From Parasedimentitalea denitrificans (GTDB lineage Bacteria; Pseudomonadota; Alphaproteobacteria; Rhodobacterales; Rhodobacteraceae), in contig NZ_QHLQ01000003.1 of the NCBI RefSeq assembly GCF_011813015.1, forward strand, positions 1-64,000: a DNA stretch of 64,000 nt, given 5' to 3'. The notes under the pieces are model-generated. The model was not told where the DNA came from and did no database searches. It was given only the letters and a program-made list of their open reading frames with translations. Made by a program: the position numbers and the translations under genes. Positions 17,057 through 24,818 of this stretch are shown piece by piece; positions within the stretch are counted from its first letter, which is position 1; every line of letters begins with the position of its first letter.

Positions 17057-18634
17057 ATGGCAAAAATCGCATATATTCTGCTCTGCCATAAAGATCCCGA
17101 GGCAATCATCCAGCAGGCTGAGCAACTGACTGCGGTTGGTGACTACATGTCGATCCACTTTGACGCCAGCGCAGCGCCTGCAGACTATGAAGCGATCCGC
17201 GAGGCGCTGGATCACAACGACAATGTCACCTTTGTACGCAACCGCATCAAGTGTGGCTGGGGTGAATGGTCACTGGTTCAGGCGACCTTGCTTGCCGTTG
17301 AGGCCGCCGCAGAGGAATTTCCCCGCGCCACCCATTTCTACATGCTGTCCGGCGATTGCATGGCCATCAAAACCGCCGAATTCGCGCACAAGTTCCTGGA
17401 CGAGAACGACAGGGATTACATCGAAAGTTTCGATTTTTTCGAAAGCGACTGGATCAAAACCGGGATGAAGGAAGAGCGGCTGATTTACCGCCACTTCTTT
17501 AACGAGCGCACACATAAGAAACTGTTTTATGCCGCGATGGACCTACAAAAACGTCTGGGGCTAAAGCGTGAAATCCCTAGCGACATTCAGGTCCAGATCG
17601 GCAGCCAGTGGTGGTGCCTGCGCCGTCGAACCATTGAGTGGATTCTGGAATTCACCCGCAAGCGCAAAGACGTGATGCGTTTTTTCCGCACGACGTGGAT
17701 TCCGGATGAAACCTTCTTTCAGACGCTGGTTCGCCATCTGGTCAAAGAAAGCGAAATTGATAGCCGGACGCTCACGTTTTTAATGTTCACCGACTACGGA
17801 ATGCCGGTGACATTTCACAACGACCACTACGACCTCCTGCTGAGCCAGGATTTCCTGTTCGCGCGCAAAATTAGCCCCGGTGCCAAACGGCTGAAATCCC
17901 GGTTGGGCCGGTTGTATGCCTCTCGCGATGTCGATTTTCAGATCTCTAACGAAGGCCGTAGCCTGTTCAAATTTCTAGCAGACCAAGGTCGGTCTGGGCG
18001 TCGGTTCGGGATGCGGTTCTGGGAGACCGAAAGCTCGCTTGGGCGGGAACGTGAGTTGATGATCGTTGTCTGCAAGAAGTGGCATGTAGCCAAGCGTTTG
18101 GTCGAGAACGTCAGCAAAATAACTGACATCCCAACTATCGAGTATTTGTTTGACGAAGAAAGCACCAACCTGCCCGATTTGGGGGGCATTCAATCCTCTC
18201 TGGGCAAGCGCACCCGTCACCGCCGCGCGCTGATGCGGATGCTGTTTGAGTATCATGAGAGCGACAGGCTGGTTGTCTGTATGGATCCGGCGAACCTGGA
18301 CCTGATGCACGACTTCTTTTCCGACCGGTCCCTGACGCGGCTGTTGCAGATCGAATGCGAATTCACCGACGACTACCTGAGCGGCCATGCACGACGGGTT
18401 GGTCTGGCGGGTGAGCGGACATCGCAAGCCACTCTGGACCGGCTGATGCCGACGATACGCAATGACATCACCTACGAAGCTGATCGCATTCGTGACGCTG
18501 GTTTTAACCGGCATTTTCGCATCAGGCAGTCCGATAGCGCTGAAATCAATGCTACCAAGCTGACCGATTTCTTTCGTGTATCACAAGATACGGCAATGCA
18601 ACTTGCGCAGACGCGCCATTTGTTTGACGACTGA
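17057..18634 (+). CDS. GT14-like glycosyltransferase with DUF5928 C-terminus
   Basis: A 525-aa protein in two parts. Residues 1 to about 280 resemble core-2/I-branching beta-1,6-N-acetylglucosaminyltransferases: IAYILLCHKDPEAI start, IHFDASA, WGEWSLVQATLLAVEAA, FYMLSGDCMAIK and QWWCLRRRTIEWIL. The remaining about 240 residues fit what I know as DUF5928, a Rhodobacteraceae extension with Rossmann-like features (LMIVVCKKWHVAKRLVENV) and no assigned activity. It probably makes or branches a cell-surface glycan and may feed the divergent sulfotransferase. The ribosome site is weak. No terminator is obvious in the 76 bp after it. Confidence 0.78.
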   Translation: MAKIAYILLCHKDPEAIIQQAEQLTAVGDYMSIHFDASAAPADYEAIREALDHNDNVTFVRNRIKCGWGEWSLVQATLLAVEAAAEEFPRATHFYMLSGDCMAIKTAEFAHKFLDENDRDYIESFDFFESDWIKTGMKEERLIYRHFFNERTHKKLFYAAMDLQKRLGLKREIPSDIQVQIGSQWWCLRRRTIEWILEFTRKRKDVMRFFRTTWIPDETFFQTLVRHLVKESEIDSRTLTFLMFTDYGMPVTFHNDHYDLLLSQDFLFARKISPGAKRLKSRLGRLYASRDVDFQISNEGRSLFKFLADQGRSGRRFGMRFWETESSLGRERELMIVVCKKWHVAKRLVENVSKITDIPTIEYLFDEESTNLPDLGGIQSSLGKRTRHRRALMRMLFEYHESDRLVVCMDPANLDLMHDFFSDRSLTRLLQIECEFTDDYLSGHARRVGLAGERTSQATLDRLMPTIRNDITYEADRIRDAGFNRHFRIRQSDSAEINATKLTDFFRVSQDTAMQLAQTRHLFDD

Positions 18635-18709
18635 TGCAATCCGTTTTGACTGTCTACCGAGTAAAGTCCTTTATCCCGTGAAACGGCCCTACGGTTTTCT
18701 ATTGGCTGC

Positions 18710-19075
18710 CTAGTCTGCCAATTCGCTAATCAGCCCCATCACAGCCAGAACTTTCATCGTGTCCGACACTCTGAGTATTTCATTGTCAACTTTGATGTAC
18801 TTCTCACCACCAGACAGCGGCTTGAGTTTCCATTTGGATAGATCAGAAATTGGGTCAAAATTCACGTCGCCAGGCAGCTTTGCCCCACGGGTGTAACGTT
18901 TGATCTGCCCCGGAGGGATAGCCTTGGCGGCATTTCCGTTCCCTGCCCCAATCGAAATATTCTTGCCCGGCTTACCCCGGCCATTATTCGCGTTTTTCGC
19001 CTCAGCCAGTTCTGCAGCACCAAACGTAAATAGGCTTACAGCCGCAACCAGACCGGTCATCATCGAACGTTTCAT
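18710..19075 (-). CDS. RcnB/CigR-like periplasmic protein
   Basis: A 121-aa exported protein. It has an N-terminal Sec signal (MKRSMMTGLVAAVSLFTFGAAELAEA), a basic Gly/Asn-rich linker, then IPPGQIKRYTRGAKLPGD and YIKVDNEILRVSDTMKVLAVMGLI. The order proline-glycine-lysine motif, then Y-x-x-V-D-N-E-I-L-x-V and a hydrophobic tail, resembles the RcnB/CigR family of small envelope proteins. Function of the family is poorly defined (metal efflux tuning, virulence modulation). I place the start at the ATG at 19075, which has AAGGAG nine bases upstream, not at the TTG two codons earlier. It lies downstream of the large operon to its right, separated by a long inverted repeat. Confidence 0.65.
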   Translation of the reverse strand: MKRSMMTGLVAAVSLFTFGAAELAEAKNANNGRGKPGKNISIGAGNGNAAKAIPPGQIKRYTRGAKLPGDVNFDPISDLSKWKLKPLSGGEKYIKVDNEILRVSDTMKVLAVMGLISELAD

Positions 19076-19153
19076 CGTCAAACTCTCCTTAATTCAAAAT
19101 CTCACTATTTAACTGAGTTCGCTCGAACTTACCTTTACCTCACTCCAGAATAA

Positions 19154-19214
19154 CGGGGAGGTGCTTGGGCGGAAACTGATCTCATCAGTCCCACTGCAAA
19201 CAAGCACCTCTCCG
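19154..19214. repeat. nested inverted repeat between RcnB-like and DUF1523 genes
   Basis: Outer arms 19154-19167 and 19201-19214 match 13 of 14 bases (core GAGGTGCTTG/CAAGCACCTC); inside them sits a second perfect repeat ACTGA-N5-TCAGT (19175-19189). Together they would fold into a long two-tier hairpin directly after the DUF1523 stop on the minus strand. It may be the end of the operon transcript, though no T tract follows. Confidence 0.6.
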
Positions 19215-19224
19215 CCGGTTCTGA

Positions 19225-19872
19225 TCACTTTTTCTTCCAAGTATCCAACCAGCGCCGCATGCCACTGCGCTTTTCGGAAATAGCATCACCAGCCGCATAC
19301 AGACTGTCTTCCATGTCTTCGATCACCGGATCAATCCGCGCCTTGCGGAACCGCCGCCAGCGCACATAGATGGCCCAGAAAAACGCCGCCAGCAGGGTCA
19401 GGAAAACGATGTTGAACCAGTTGATAGCCGAGTAGTCAGGCCCATCCACCGGTTTGACCGCCACTGTGTTAGGGTAGATCGAATAGAATTCATTGCGCCA
19501 GCCATAGTGGCGCAGCACGACCCACTGTGGGTCAGCCTTGGTAGACGCCAAATCAGTAAGCTCGGCCTGAAGATTAGAGCTGTCGAGCTTGAAATACGGC
19601 GGCCAGCCCCAGCCGGTGTCTTCGTTGCGAAACACCATTGGGCGGCCATTTTCATAGAATGTTTCAACAAAGCGCACGTCGCGATTTATTCGTGTCGCAC
19701 CTTCCTGCGCGGTGTCTTGCTGTGCCCAGAACAGTGAATTCTCACCGAAATCAACCCGGCGCACATCTGTGCCGACAATCCGCACCACATCGTGCTGTGG
19801 CAGAGTATAGTGCAACACAGACACAAACAGCACCCAGAAGGTGATCGTAAACACCCATTTGACATAGACCAT
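19225..19872 (-). CDS. DUF1523 family membrane protein
   Basis: A 215-aa protein with an N-terminal membrane segment (MVYVKWVFTITFWVLFVSVL), an extracytoplasmic domain starting HYTLPQHDVVRIVGTDVRR, and a second membrane segment near residue 160 (WFNIVFLTLLAAFFWAIYVRW) followed by a basic, charged cytoplasmic tail. Start and domain fit DUF1523 as I know it; no function is established. The frame is open about 100 codons upstream through the neighbouring gene, but the ATG at 19872 with GAGGGG before it is the family start. It is the last gene of the minus-strand operon. Confidence 0.75.
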   Translation of the reverse strand: MVYVKWVFTITFWVLFVSVLHYTLPQHDVVRIVGTDVRRVDFGENSLFWAQQDTAQEGATRINRDVRFVETFYENGRPMVFRNEDTGWGWPPYFKLDSSNLQAELTDLASTKADPQWVVLRHYGWRNEFYSIYPNTVAVKPVDGPDYSAINWFNIVFLTLLAAFFWAIYVRWRRFRKARIDPVIEDMEDSLYAAGDAISEKRSGMRRWLDTWKKK

Positions 19873-19883
19873 CTGTGGTCCCC

Positions 19884-20150
19884 TCACATGAAATTCATGA
19901 CATAAACCAGCAGCGCAATCGCCCCCAGTGGTATGATGTAAACCAGCAGGATCAGCTTGCGCCGGATCGAGCCATCGTATTTTTTCAACCCGCGCCGAAC
20001 ATAAGCATCCCGGTCCACTTTCAGGCCCTTCTGCTTCCAGTGCCGCTTCAGCTTGGACTTGCGCACGGCCCGCGAGTACAGTGAGACCACCACATAGACA
20101 ACCGTCAGAACGACCAGCAGTTCGAACAACAGTATCAGCGGCGTAATCAT
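19884..20150 (-). CDS. small two-helix membrane protein
   Basis: An 88-aa protein with a hydrophobic segment at residues 3-25 (ITPLILLFELLVVLTVVYVVV), a very basic central loop (SRAVRKSKLKRHWKQKGLK) and a second segment at about 66-87. I do not recognise it. The basic loop should face the cytoplasm. It sits directly after the 460-aa gene with no gap and 11 bp before the DUF1523 gene, so all three are co-translated; a membrane partner for the soluble operon proteins is the likely role. Confidence 0.65.
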   Translation of the reverse strand: MITPLILLFELLVVLTVVYVVVSLYSRAVRKSKLKRHWKQKGLKVDRDAYVRRGLKKYDGSIRRKLILLVYIIPLGAIALLVYVMNFM

Positions 20151-21533
20151 CTAGCGTTTCCTTTCGCGGGTCACGGCACCCCATGGGCCAACCCGGTCGA
20201 TCATCCGTTCACGGGACCGGACCTTGGGCATAGCACGCGGCAGTTCAGGCGCGTCGTCCCCAGACATATCAGGTTCATGACCAAAAAGCGCGTCGCGCGC
20301 GCCGGCCTTGTCCACCGCGTATTCATTGGCCAGAAAGTGCACCACATAGGCCTTCTTTTCCTCGGGCCAACTGCGGTACTGCTGATAGAACAGTGTCTTG
20401 TGACAGATGAACAACTGACGCACATCCAGCGGGCTTAGCTCGGCCAGCAGCATATTCACCAAGTTCCGATCCGGCGTGTCCGCCGCCCGCAGACTATAGA
20501 AATAGGCCGGATGATCCGAGCTGATCCGAGGCCAACGACCGCCGCTCTCGGCCCAGCGCACCATGGCTGCCAGCCCTTCATATTCTTCGGGCAAATCATG
20601 CGCATGTTTCGCCGTCAGCCGTCGCAGTTTTGATCGGTGCATCCCGGTCAGGTCATGCCCCTTGGCCGCCAGCGCATCAGCGGCGATAAAGTCCATCTTC
20701 TGCCGCAGGATCGCCGCGCCATCAACGCCACGCGCCTTGACCACCGGTTCGGTCAGTCCGTTGTAGTCGAGGAACTTAGCAATCCGGTTCCGCTCAGCCA
20801 TATCAAACACATATTTGATCGGCAGTTCATCCTTGGGCTTATCGCCGCTGGCAATCACCGCCGGGTGCTCGACCCCCTGAAACAGATACAGCCCACCAAA
20901 ATGCGCGGTCCAGTAATTGTCCTGCTGAAACGCCTCGTGCTTTAGCTTTACCGGGTTGCGGGTGATATCGCCCGTCTGCTTGGCGGTGCTGATCATCTCG
21001 GCAATCAGCACATCATCAAACCAGGCGTCATCCTCGCCCTTGAACCGGTCCACCAGCTCGCTCAGATGCTCGGCATGGCGCAGGGTCCCCTTGGTGGTGT
21101 CCGCCTCTATCTCGATCTTATGAATGTCAAACAACCGCGCTGGGGTGTCGATTTCGAACACCGAATTCACCAACTCACCCGCCACCGCATCGGTCGCGGT
21201 CAGGGCAAAGAGCTGGCGTTCGTTATCACTGATAAAGCGCCGCAGGATATCGCGATTGACCGAGAACTGTGCGTTCAACAGCGGTGATCGTTTCTGTTCG
21301 GTGCTCAGCAAGATAAACTGCCGGTTCACGCCCGCATGGTTCAGGTACAGATCATCGCCCAATTCATCGCCGATTTCGGGCGAGTAGCCCGAGATGTCCA
21401 CATGGAAATCTGTCAGCGCGGTGGTTTTGCCGGTCAGATGCTGCAGGGCACGGTTATAACGCTCCACCAAGGCAGGTGAGGCCACATGGAACAGGTTGCC
21501 GAACATCAGGCCGTGTTGGATGAGACGTTTCAT
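20151..21533 (-). CDS. conserved hypothetical protein (460 aa), possibly DUF6638
   Basis: A 460-aa soluble, highly charged protein (MKRLIQHGLMFGNLFHVASPALVERYNRAL at its start) with no membrane segment, no signal peptide and no catalytic motif I can name. From memory it resembles DUF6638, a family of unknown function in Rhodobacteraceae that occurs with the AAA ATPase found two genes upstream here. The last 35 residues are basic and proline-containing. Its ATG overlaps the stop of the GIY-YIG gene (ATGA), and its stop directly abuts the next gene. Function unknown; probably a soluble partner of the ATPase. Confidence 0.7.
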   Translation of the reverse strand: MKRLIQHGLMFGNLFHVASPALVERYNRALQHLTGKTTALTDFHVDISGYSPEIGDELGDDLYLNHAGVNRQFILLSTEQKRSPLLNAQFSVNRDILRRFISDNERQLFALTATDAVAGELVNSVFEIDTPARLFDIHKIEIEADTTKGTLRHAEHLSELVDRFKGEDDAWFDDVLIAEMISTAKQTGDITRNPVKLKHEAFQQDNYWTAHFGGLYLFQGVEHPAVIASGDKPKDELPIKYVFDMAERNRIAKFLDYNGLTEPVVKARGVDGAAILRQKMDFIAADALAAKGHDLTGMHRSKLRRLTAKHAHDLPEEYEGLAAMVRWAESGGRWPRISSDHPAYFYSLRAADTPDRNLVNMLLAELSPLDVRQLFICHKTLFYQQYRSWPEEKKAYVVHFLANEYAVDKAGARDALFGHEPDMSGDDAPELPRAMPKVRSRERMIDRVGPWGAVTRERKR

Positions 21534-21859
21534 GTGTCATTGCTCCGCTCTGATAATTCGGTTTGATACTTGGGCACGCGGTTATAACCCTTGCACGGAT
21601 TGTTTGCTTCTAGCTCCAAGATCAGTTCAATTTCTCGTTTCCCCACTTCACTAGGGTCGGAACTTTCAAACAAAATCTCTTTGCGAACAATGAAGTTCGC
21701 CAACTCATCTTTGGTAAAATCTTGCTCAACCAAAGCCGCATTCCACGAACCAAAATATCTAATACTGTGCCCTCCTTTACCGATGTCTTTTCCGACGTAT
21801 ATTTTGCCATTCGGAAAGGTCACTTTATAGACCACATGCAAGAAGCGATTTACCCCCAT
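21530..21859 (-). CDS. GIY-YIG domain protein, low GC
   Basis: A 109-aa protein built around a GIY-YIG nuclease fold: VVYKVTFPNGKIYVGKD holds the two short strands (VVY at 9-11, IYVG at 20-23), KEILFESSD and VGKREIELI (with the probable metal Glu) follow, and NNPCKGYN closes the domain, as in homing-endonuclease-type members. Base composition is clearly poorer in G+C than both neighbours, pointing to recent acquisition. Its stop overlaps the start of the 460-aa gene (ATGA), and a palindromic repeat lies just upstream, so it may have arrived with or beside that element. The frame continues upstream into the repeat; the ATG at 21859 is the most sensible start. Confidence 0.65.
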   Translation of the reverse strand: MGVNRFLHVVYKVTFPNGKIYVGKDIGKGGHSIRYFGSWNAALVEQDFTKDELANFIVRKEILFESSDPSEVGKREIELILELEANNPCKGYNRVPKYQTELSERSNDT

Positions 21860-21901
21860 CCGCTCACCCCAATCCCACAAACCAGCGCGGCTGTGCCGTG
21901 C

Positions 21902-21976
21902 AGCCCCCTCCGTTCGAGGCGAAACGCTCCCCCAGAGCGTTTCCAAGTGCCTCTCACCCCACATGGGGAGGGGGCT
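21902..21976. repeat. 75-bp palindromic extragenic element
   Basis: Outer perfect 10-bp arms (AGCCCCCTCC at 21902-21911 and its complement at 21967-21976) enclose a perfect 9-bp hairpin GAAACGCTC-N5-GAGCGTTTC (21921-21943) and a CCCC-ACAT-GGGG stem. It has the layout of a REP/MITE-like dispersed element and lies between the small membrane protein gene and the low-GC GIY-YIG gene. Confidence 0.65.
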
Positions 21977-22030
21977 TGGGTGACACTTGGCAGGTCATAT
22001 CGTGATGCGGAAATGCAAATCATGCTTTTC

Positions 22031-22381
22031 TCATACCGCCACCCGTTTCCGCAACAGACGGACCTCCCAGACAAATGCACCCACCGTGACCGGCAGCCAC
22101 AACATTGACAGGAAACTAAAAGCCTCGGGAATCTCAGGCGCCGAGGGCGCCGCTGCTCCGGTGAAAATCAGCAGGAACACCACTAGGAAATTATACACAA
22201 CGTAAAGTGCGATGATCGTCACCAGCCCCAATAGCAGATAGGCCCCGCCACACAGGATCGCTGGCAGTCTGGACAACAGGGCATTAGTTGAGCGCACAAG
22301 TATCTTTGCCGCAAACACCGCAATAATCACCATGATCACTGCAATCGCAACAAACATCCCTGTATAGAACACTGAACTCAT
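22031..22381 (-). CDS. small membrane protein, three predicted helices
   Basis: A 116-aa integral membrane protein with hydrophobic stretches at about 5-27, 44-78 (long enough for a hairpin) and 88-106, ending in a basic tail (EVRLLRKRVAV). Not recognised. Its ATG overlaps the AAA+ ATPase stop (ATGA), so the two are translationally coupled, suggesting that it is a membrane partner of the ATPase. Confidence 0.65.
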   Translation of the reverse strand: MSSVFYTGMFVAIAVIMVIIAVFAAKILVRSTNALLSRLPAILCGGAYLLLGLVTIIALYVVYNFLVVFLLIFTGAAAPSAPEIPEAFSFLSMLWLPVTVGAFVWEVRLLRKRVAV

Positions 22382-24315
22382 TTCTTCTCCTTCAAGTATC
22401 TTTTCTTGGCCTCTTCCTGACGGCCAAAGTCGCGCACCATGCCCTCAATCGCCACCTCGTCGGACTTGTCGGCATAGCGGAACTCGCTATCGGCATAACG
22501 GTTGATCTCCTGGATCACCATCTCCACCGTGATCGGCACCCGCAGCTCCTCGATCATCGCTTTTTTGGCGTCGTAGTCTTTGAACAGGAACAGCTCGGGG
22601 TTCTCCATCCATTCATCCGGCAGCTCAAAATCCATCGCCCGCACCTTGACCGCGTCGGTGATGTTCTTGATCGCACGGCCGGTAAACCGCTCGTCCGCCT
22701 GCTGGATCATCTTCAGATAGCTGCCCAGCTTGGCGATGGTATCAAGGCCGCCAATCTGGTTCTCGGCGCGGTCAAACACGTTCATCAACCCCGGTTCCTG
22801 CGGCTTGGCATGGGCCTCAAACGATTTGGCGACCGCCTTCTTGATCTCTTGCGCGGCGAACGGTTCGTGCTCACCCAGAGGGATACTATGGTTCTTGCCC
22901 ATCAGCAGGTTCAGGATGTCGACATAATCCTCGCGCGTTTGCGGCCCATCCACCAGGAACCGCGCCCCGGCCCGCTGGCGCAGCGCGTCATCGACGTTTT
23001 CTGGATAGTTCGAGAACATGCCAAAGGTACAGTTGCCCCGCACCACCGTATTGGCCCCGGCAAAGCTTTCCATCAGCACCGCCGTGATTTCTAGCTGCCC
23101 CGCACTGGACTGCCGATCGCCGCGTTTACCCGCCAGTTGGTCAATGTCGTCAATGGTGCCAAAGCCGATCACACCGGGGTCAATGATCGAGTTGATGAAT
23201 GTCTTGGCGTTCTGCCCCGACTTGCCCTGATAGCTGTCGATATTATCGGTGCTCAGGTTTTGATAGCGGAACGGATAGCCCGCCACCTGACAGTAGTCAT
23301 TGACCAGCCCCGCCATCATCTGGATCAGCGTGGTCTTACCCGTGCCCGGCTTGCCATCCCCCATAAAGGTAAAGATAAACCCGCCCAACTCGGCAAAGGG
23401 GTTCAGGCGGCGGTCAAAGTCATAGGCCATCAGCATTTTCGACAGCTTCATCGCCTGATATTTGGCGATATGGTTGCCCACCACCTCGTGCGGTTTCTTA
23501 AACGTCATGGTCAGGGTGGTCGACTTGGCCTTGGCCGCAGGCTCAAAACCGCGAATGGTCAGATCATCCGCCTCGATATGCCAGGCCGCATCGGTAAACG
23601 GAGCCAGCCGCGGCGCGTTCTGCGCCCGCAACGCCGCCTTCTCCATCAACTGCTCGGCATAGGCCGCGATGGCTGCAATCAGGGCCGCATCATCCGGCGC
23701 GAACTGCGCCAGTTTCTGATCCAGCTCCCACAGCGCACCATGCAGGGCCAGCTGCGCATGATCCGTCAGCAACTCCTCAGCATCGCCCACTTCCACTTGT
23801 GTCTCGCTAGCATGGGGGGCCATTAAATAGGCCGATGCATTGGCAAAGACATGCGCCACCGCCAGTGCCTCTGCGGCCAGCAACTCACCAAACTCCCCCT
23901 TGCGCCCTGCATCCAGCGACCCCGCTAGATTAGCCCGCTTTAGCTCACTCAGCCCAGACGCCTCGGAATAGGCCTCGCCCACCGCCAAAGCCACCGCCAG
24001 CGCGCGCCGCAACACATGCTGCGCCGTCGCCTGTAGCGGCGATGTCAACGGGTCATCATCATCAGCCGCCTCGATCCGCGCCACCAAATGCACACCTTCA
24101 GGCCGCGCGGTAGACCGTGTTACCAACCCCGGAGTTGTGGACCGAAATCGCCGCGTGCGCGCAACACCCGGTGAACGTTCGGGCGCTGCCGCCTCAACCT
24201 TGGATTTGGCAATTCGTGGCGTGTGATCGAACCCCTCCAGCATCGCCGCCGCAGCGCCGTAATGCTTCTGGATCTCATCCTCACGCAGTTCCATCTGATC
24301 GCTTGTCAAACTCAT
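22378..24315 (-). CDS. AAA+ ATPase of unknown function
   Basis: A 645-aa protein. Residues 1 to about 270 are an alpha-helical, Ala-rich region without recognised domain. A AAA+ module follows: Walker A GKPGTGKTT (321-329), Walker B-like FGTIDDIDQL (385-394) with two acidic residues, sensor-1 Asn in MFSNYPENVDDAL (about N436), and arginine-finger candidates in LRQRAGARFL (R446, R448). A charged C-terminal helical part completes it. It is not MoxR, Lon, Clp or FtsH by motif; the module looks like a stand-alone remodelling ATPase. Both ends are coupled by ATGA overlaps to a lipoprotein upstream and a membrane protein downstream, which suggests an envelope-associated machine. Confidence 0.8.
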   Translation of the reverse strand: MSLTSDQMELREDEIQKHYGAAAAMLEGFDHTPRIAKSKVEAAAPERSPGVARTRRFRSTTPGLVTRSTARPEGVHLVARIEAADDDDPLTSPLQATAQHVLRRALAVALAVGEAYSEASGLSELKRANLAGSLDAGRKGEFGELLAAEALAVAHVFANASAYLMAPHASETQVEVGDAEELLTDHAQLALHGALWELDQKLAQFAPDDAALIAAIAAYAEQLMEKAALRAQNAPRLAPFTDAAWHIEADDLTIRGFEPAAKAKSTTLTMTFKKPHEVVGNHIAKYQAMKLSKMLMAYDFDRRLNPFAELGGFIFTFMGDGKPGTGKTTLIQMMAGLVNDYCQVAGYPFRYQNLSTDNIDSYQGKSGQNAKTFINSIIDPGVIGFGTIDDIDQLAGKRGDRQSSAGQLEITAVLMESFAGANTVVRGNCTFGMFSNYPENVDDALRQRAGARFLVDGPQTREDYVDILNLLMGKNHSIPLGEHEPFAAQEIKKAVAKSFEAHAKPQEPGLMNVFDRAENQIGGLDTIAKLGSYLKMIQQADERFTGRAIKNITDAVKVRAMDFELPDEWMENPELFLFKDYDAKKAMIEELRVPITVEMVIQEINRYADSEFRYADKSDEVAIEGMVRDFGRQEEAKKRYLKEKK

Positions 24316-24728
24316 TGTTTCATTGTCTCCAATGTCTCATTTGAAACTCTAAAATCACTGCCGTCCTGATAATCTGCCGCTCTCATGTCGACCGGATAAA
24401 CTTCGGTCCACCGAAGCCGAAAGGAAACACCCGACAGCACGATAGGTTGCTCATCCCCCGCAAAACAAACCCGCACAAGAACGGCCCCGGCCAGCATGTT
24501 TCCACTACTCTTCCCAAAACAGGGACCTGTCGTGGGCCACGGACCCCCTGCCCCCTCACGATCCAATTGCCGATACCCGCGCCGCAACAACCATTGCTGA
24601 TGCGCTTCAACATCCAAGTCGGGTTCCGCCAACCGTTGCGCCAATACGTCTGCCGAGGGCCGAACCACCGGCGTACATGCAGCGGCCAACCCCAACAGCG
24701 CAAGCACGAGCAAGTGACGTCGCTTCAT
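24312..24728 (-). CDS. lipoprotein of the AAA+ operon
   Basis: A 138-aa protein with a lipoprotein signal: MKRRHLLVLALLGLAAACTP, with the lipid-bearing Cys in an L-A-A-A-C box at residue 18. The mature part has two cysteines (GPCFGKS, VRVCFAGD) that could form a disulfide and a WPTTGPCFG/VYPVDMRAADY pattern I do not recognise. The start at 24728 gives a normal signal; the frame's first ATG 13 codons earlier would put charged residues in front. Its stop overlaps the AAA+ start (ATGA). An outer-leaflet sensor or anchor is the natural inference. Confidence 0.72.
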   Translation of the reverse strand: MKRRHLLVLALLGLAAACTPVVRPSADVLAQRLAEPDLDVEAHQQWLLRRGYRQLDREGAGGPWPTTGPCFGKSSGNMLAGAVLVRVCFAGDEQPIVLSGVSFRLRWTEVYPVDMRAADYQDGSDFRVSNETLETMKQ

Positions 24729-24818
24729 AAATGAATTCCCCTCAAACATCTGGCATAACGCTTTCAATGTATGCCCAACTTCATCTGGCCAAAAATATCC
24801 CCGCCGGAGGCCTAAAAT

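Noticed and set aside
23137..23826. 229-codon plus-strand frame within the AAA+ gene
   Set aside because: Antisense shadow of the ATPase coding sequence; no motif or start signal.
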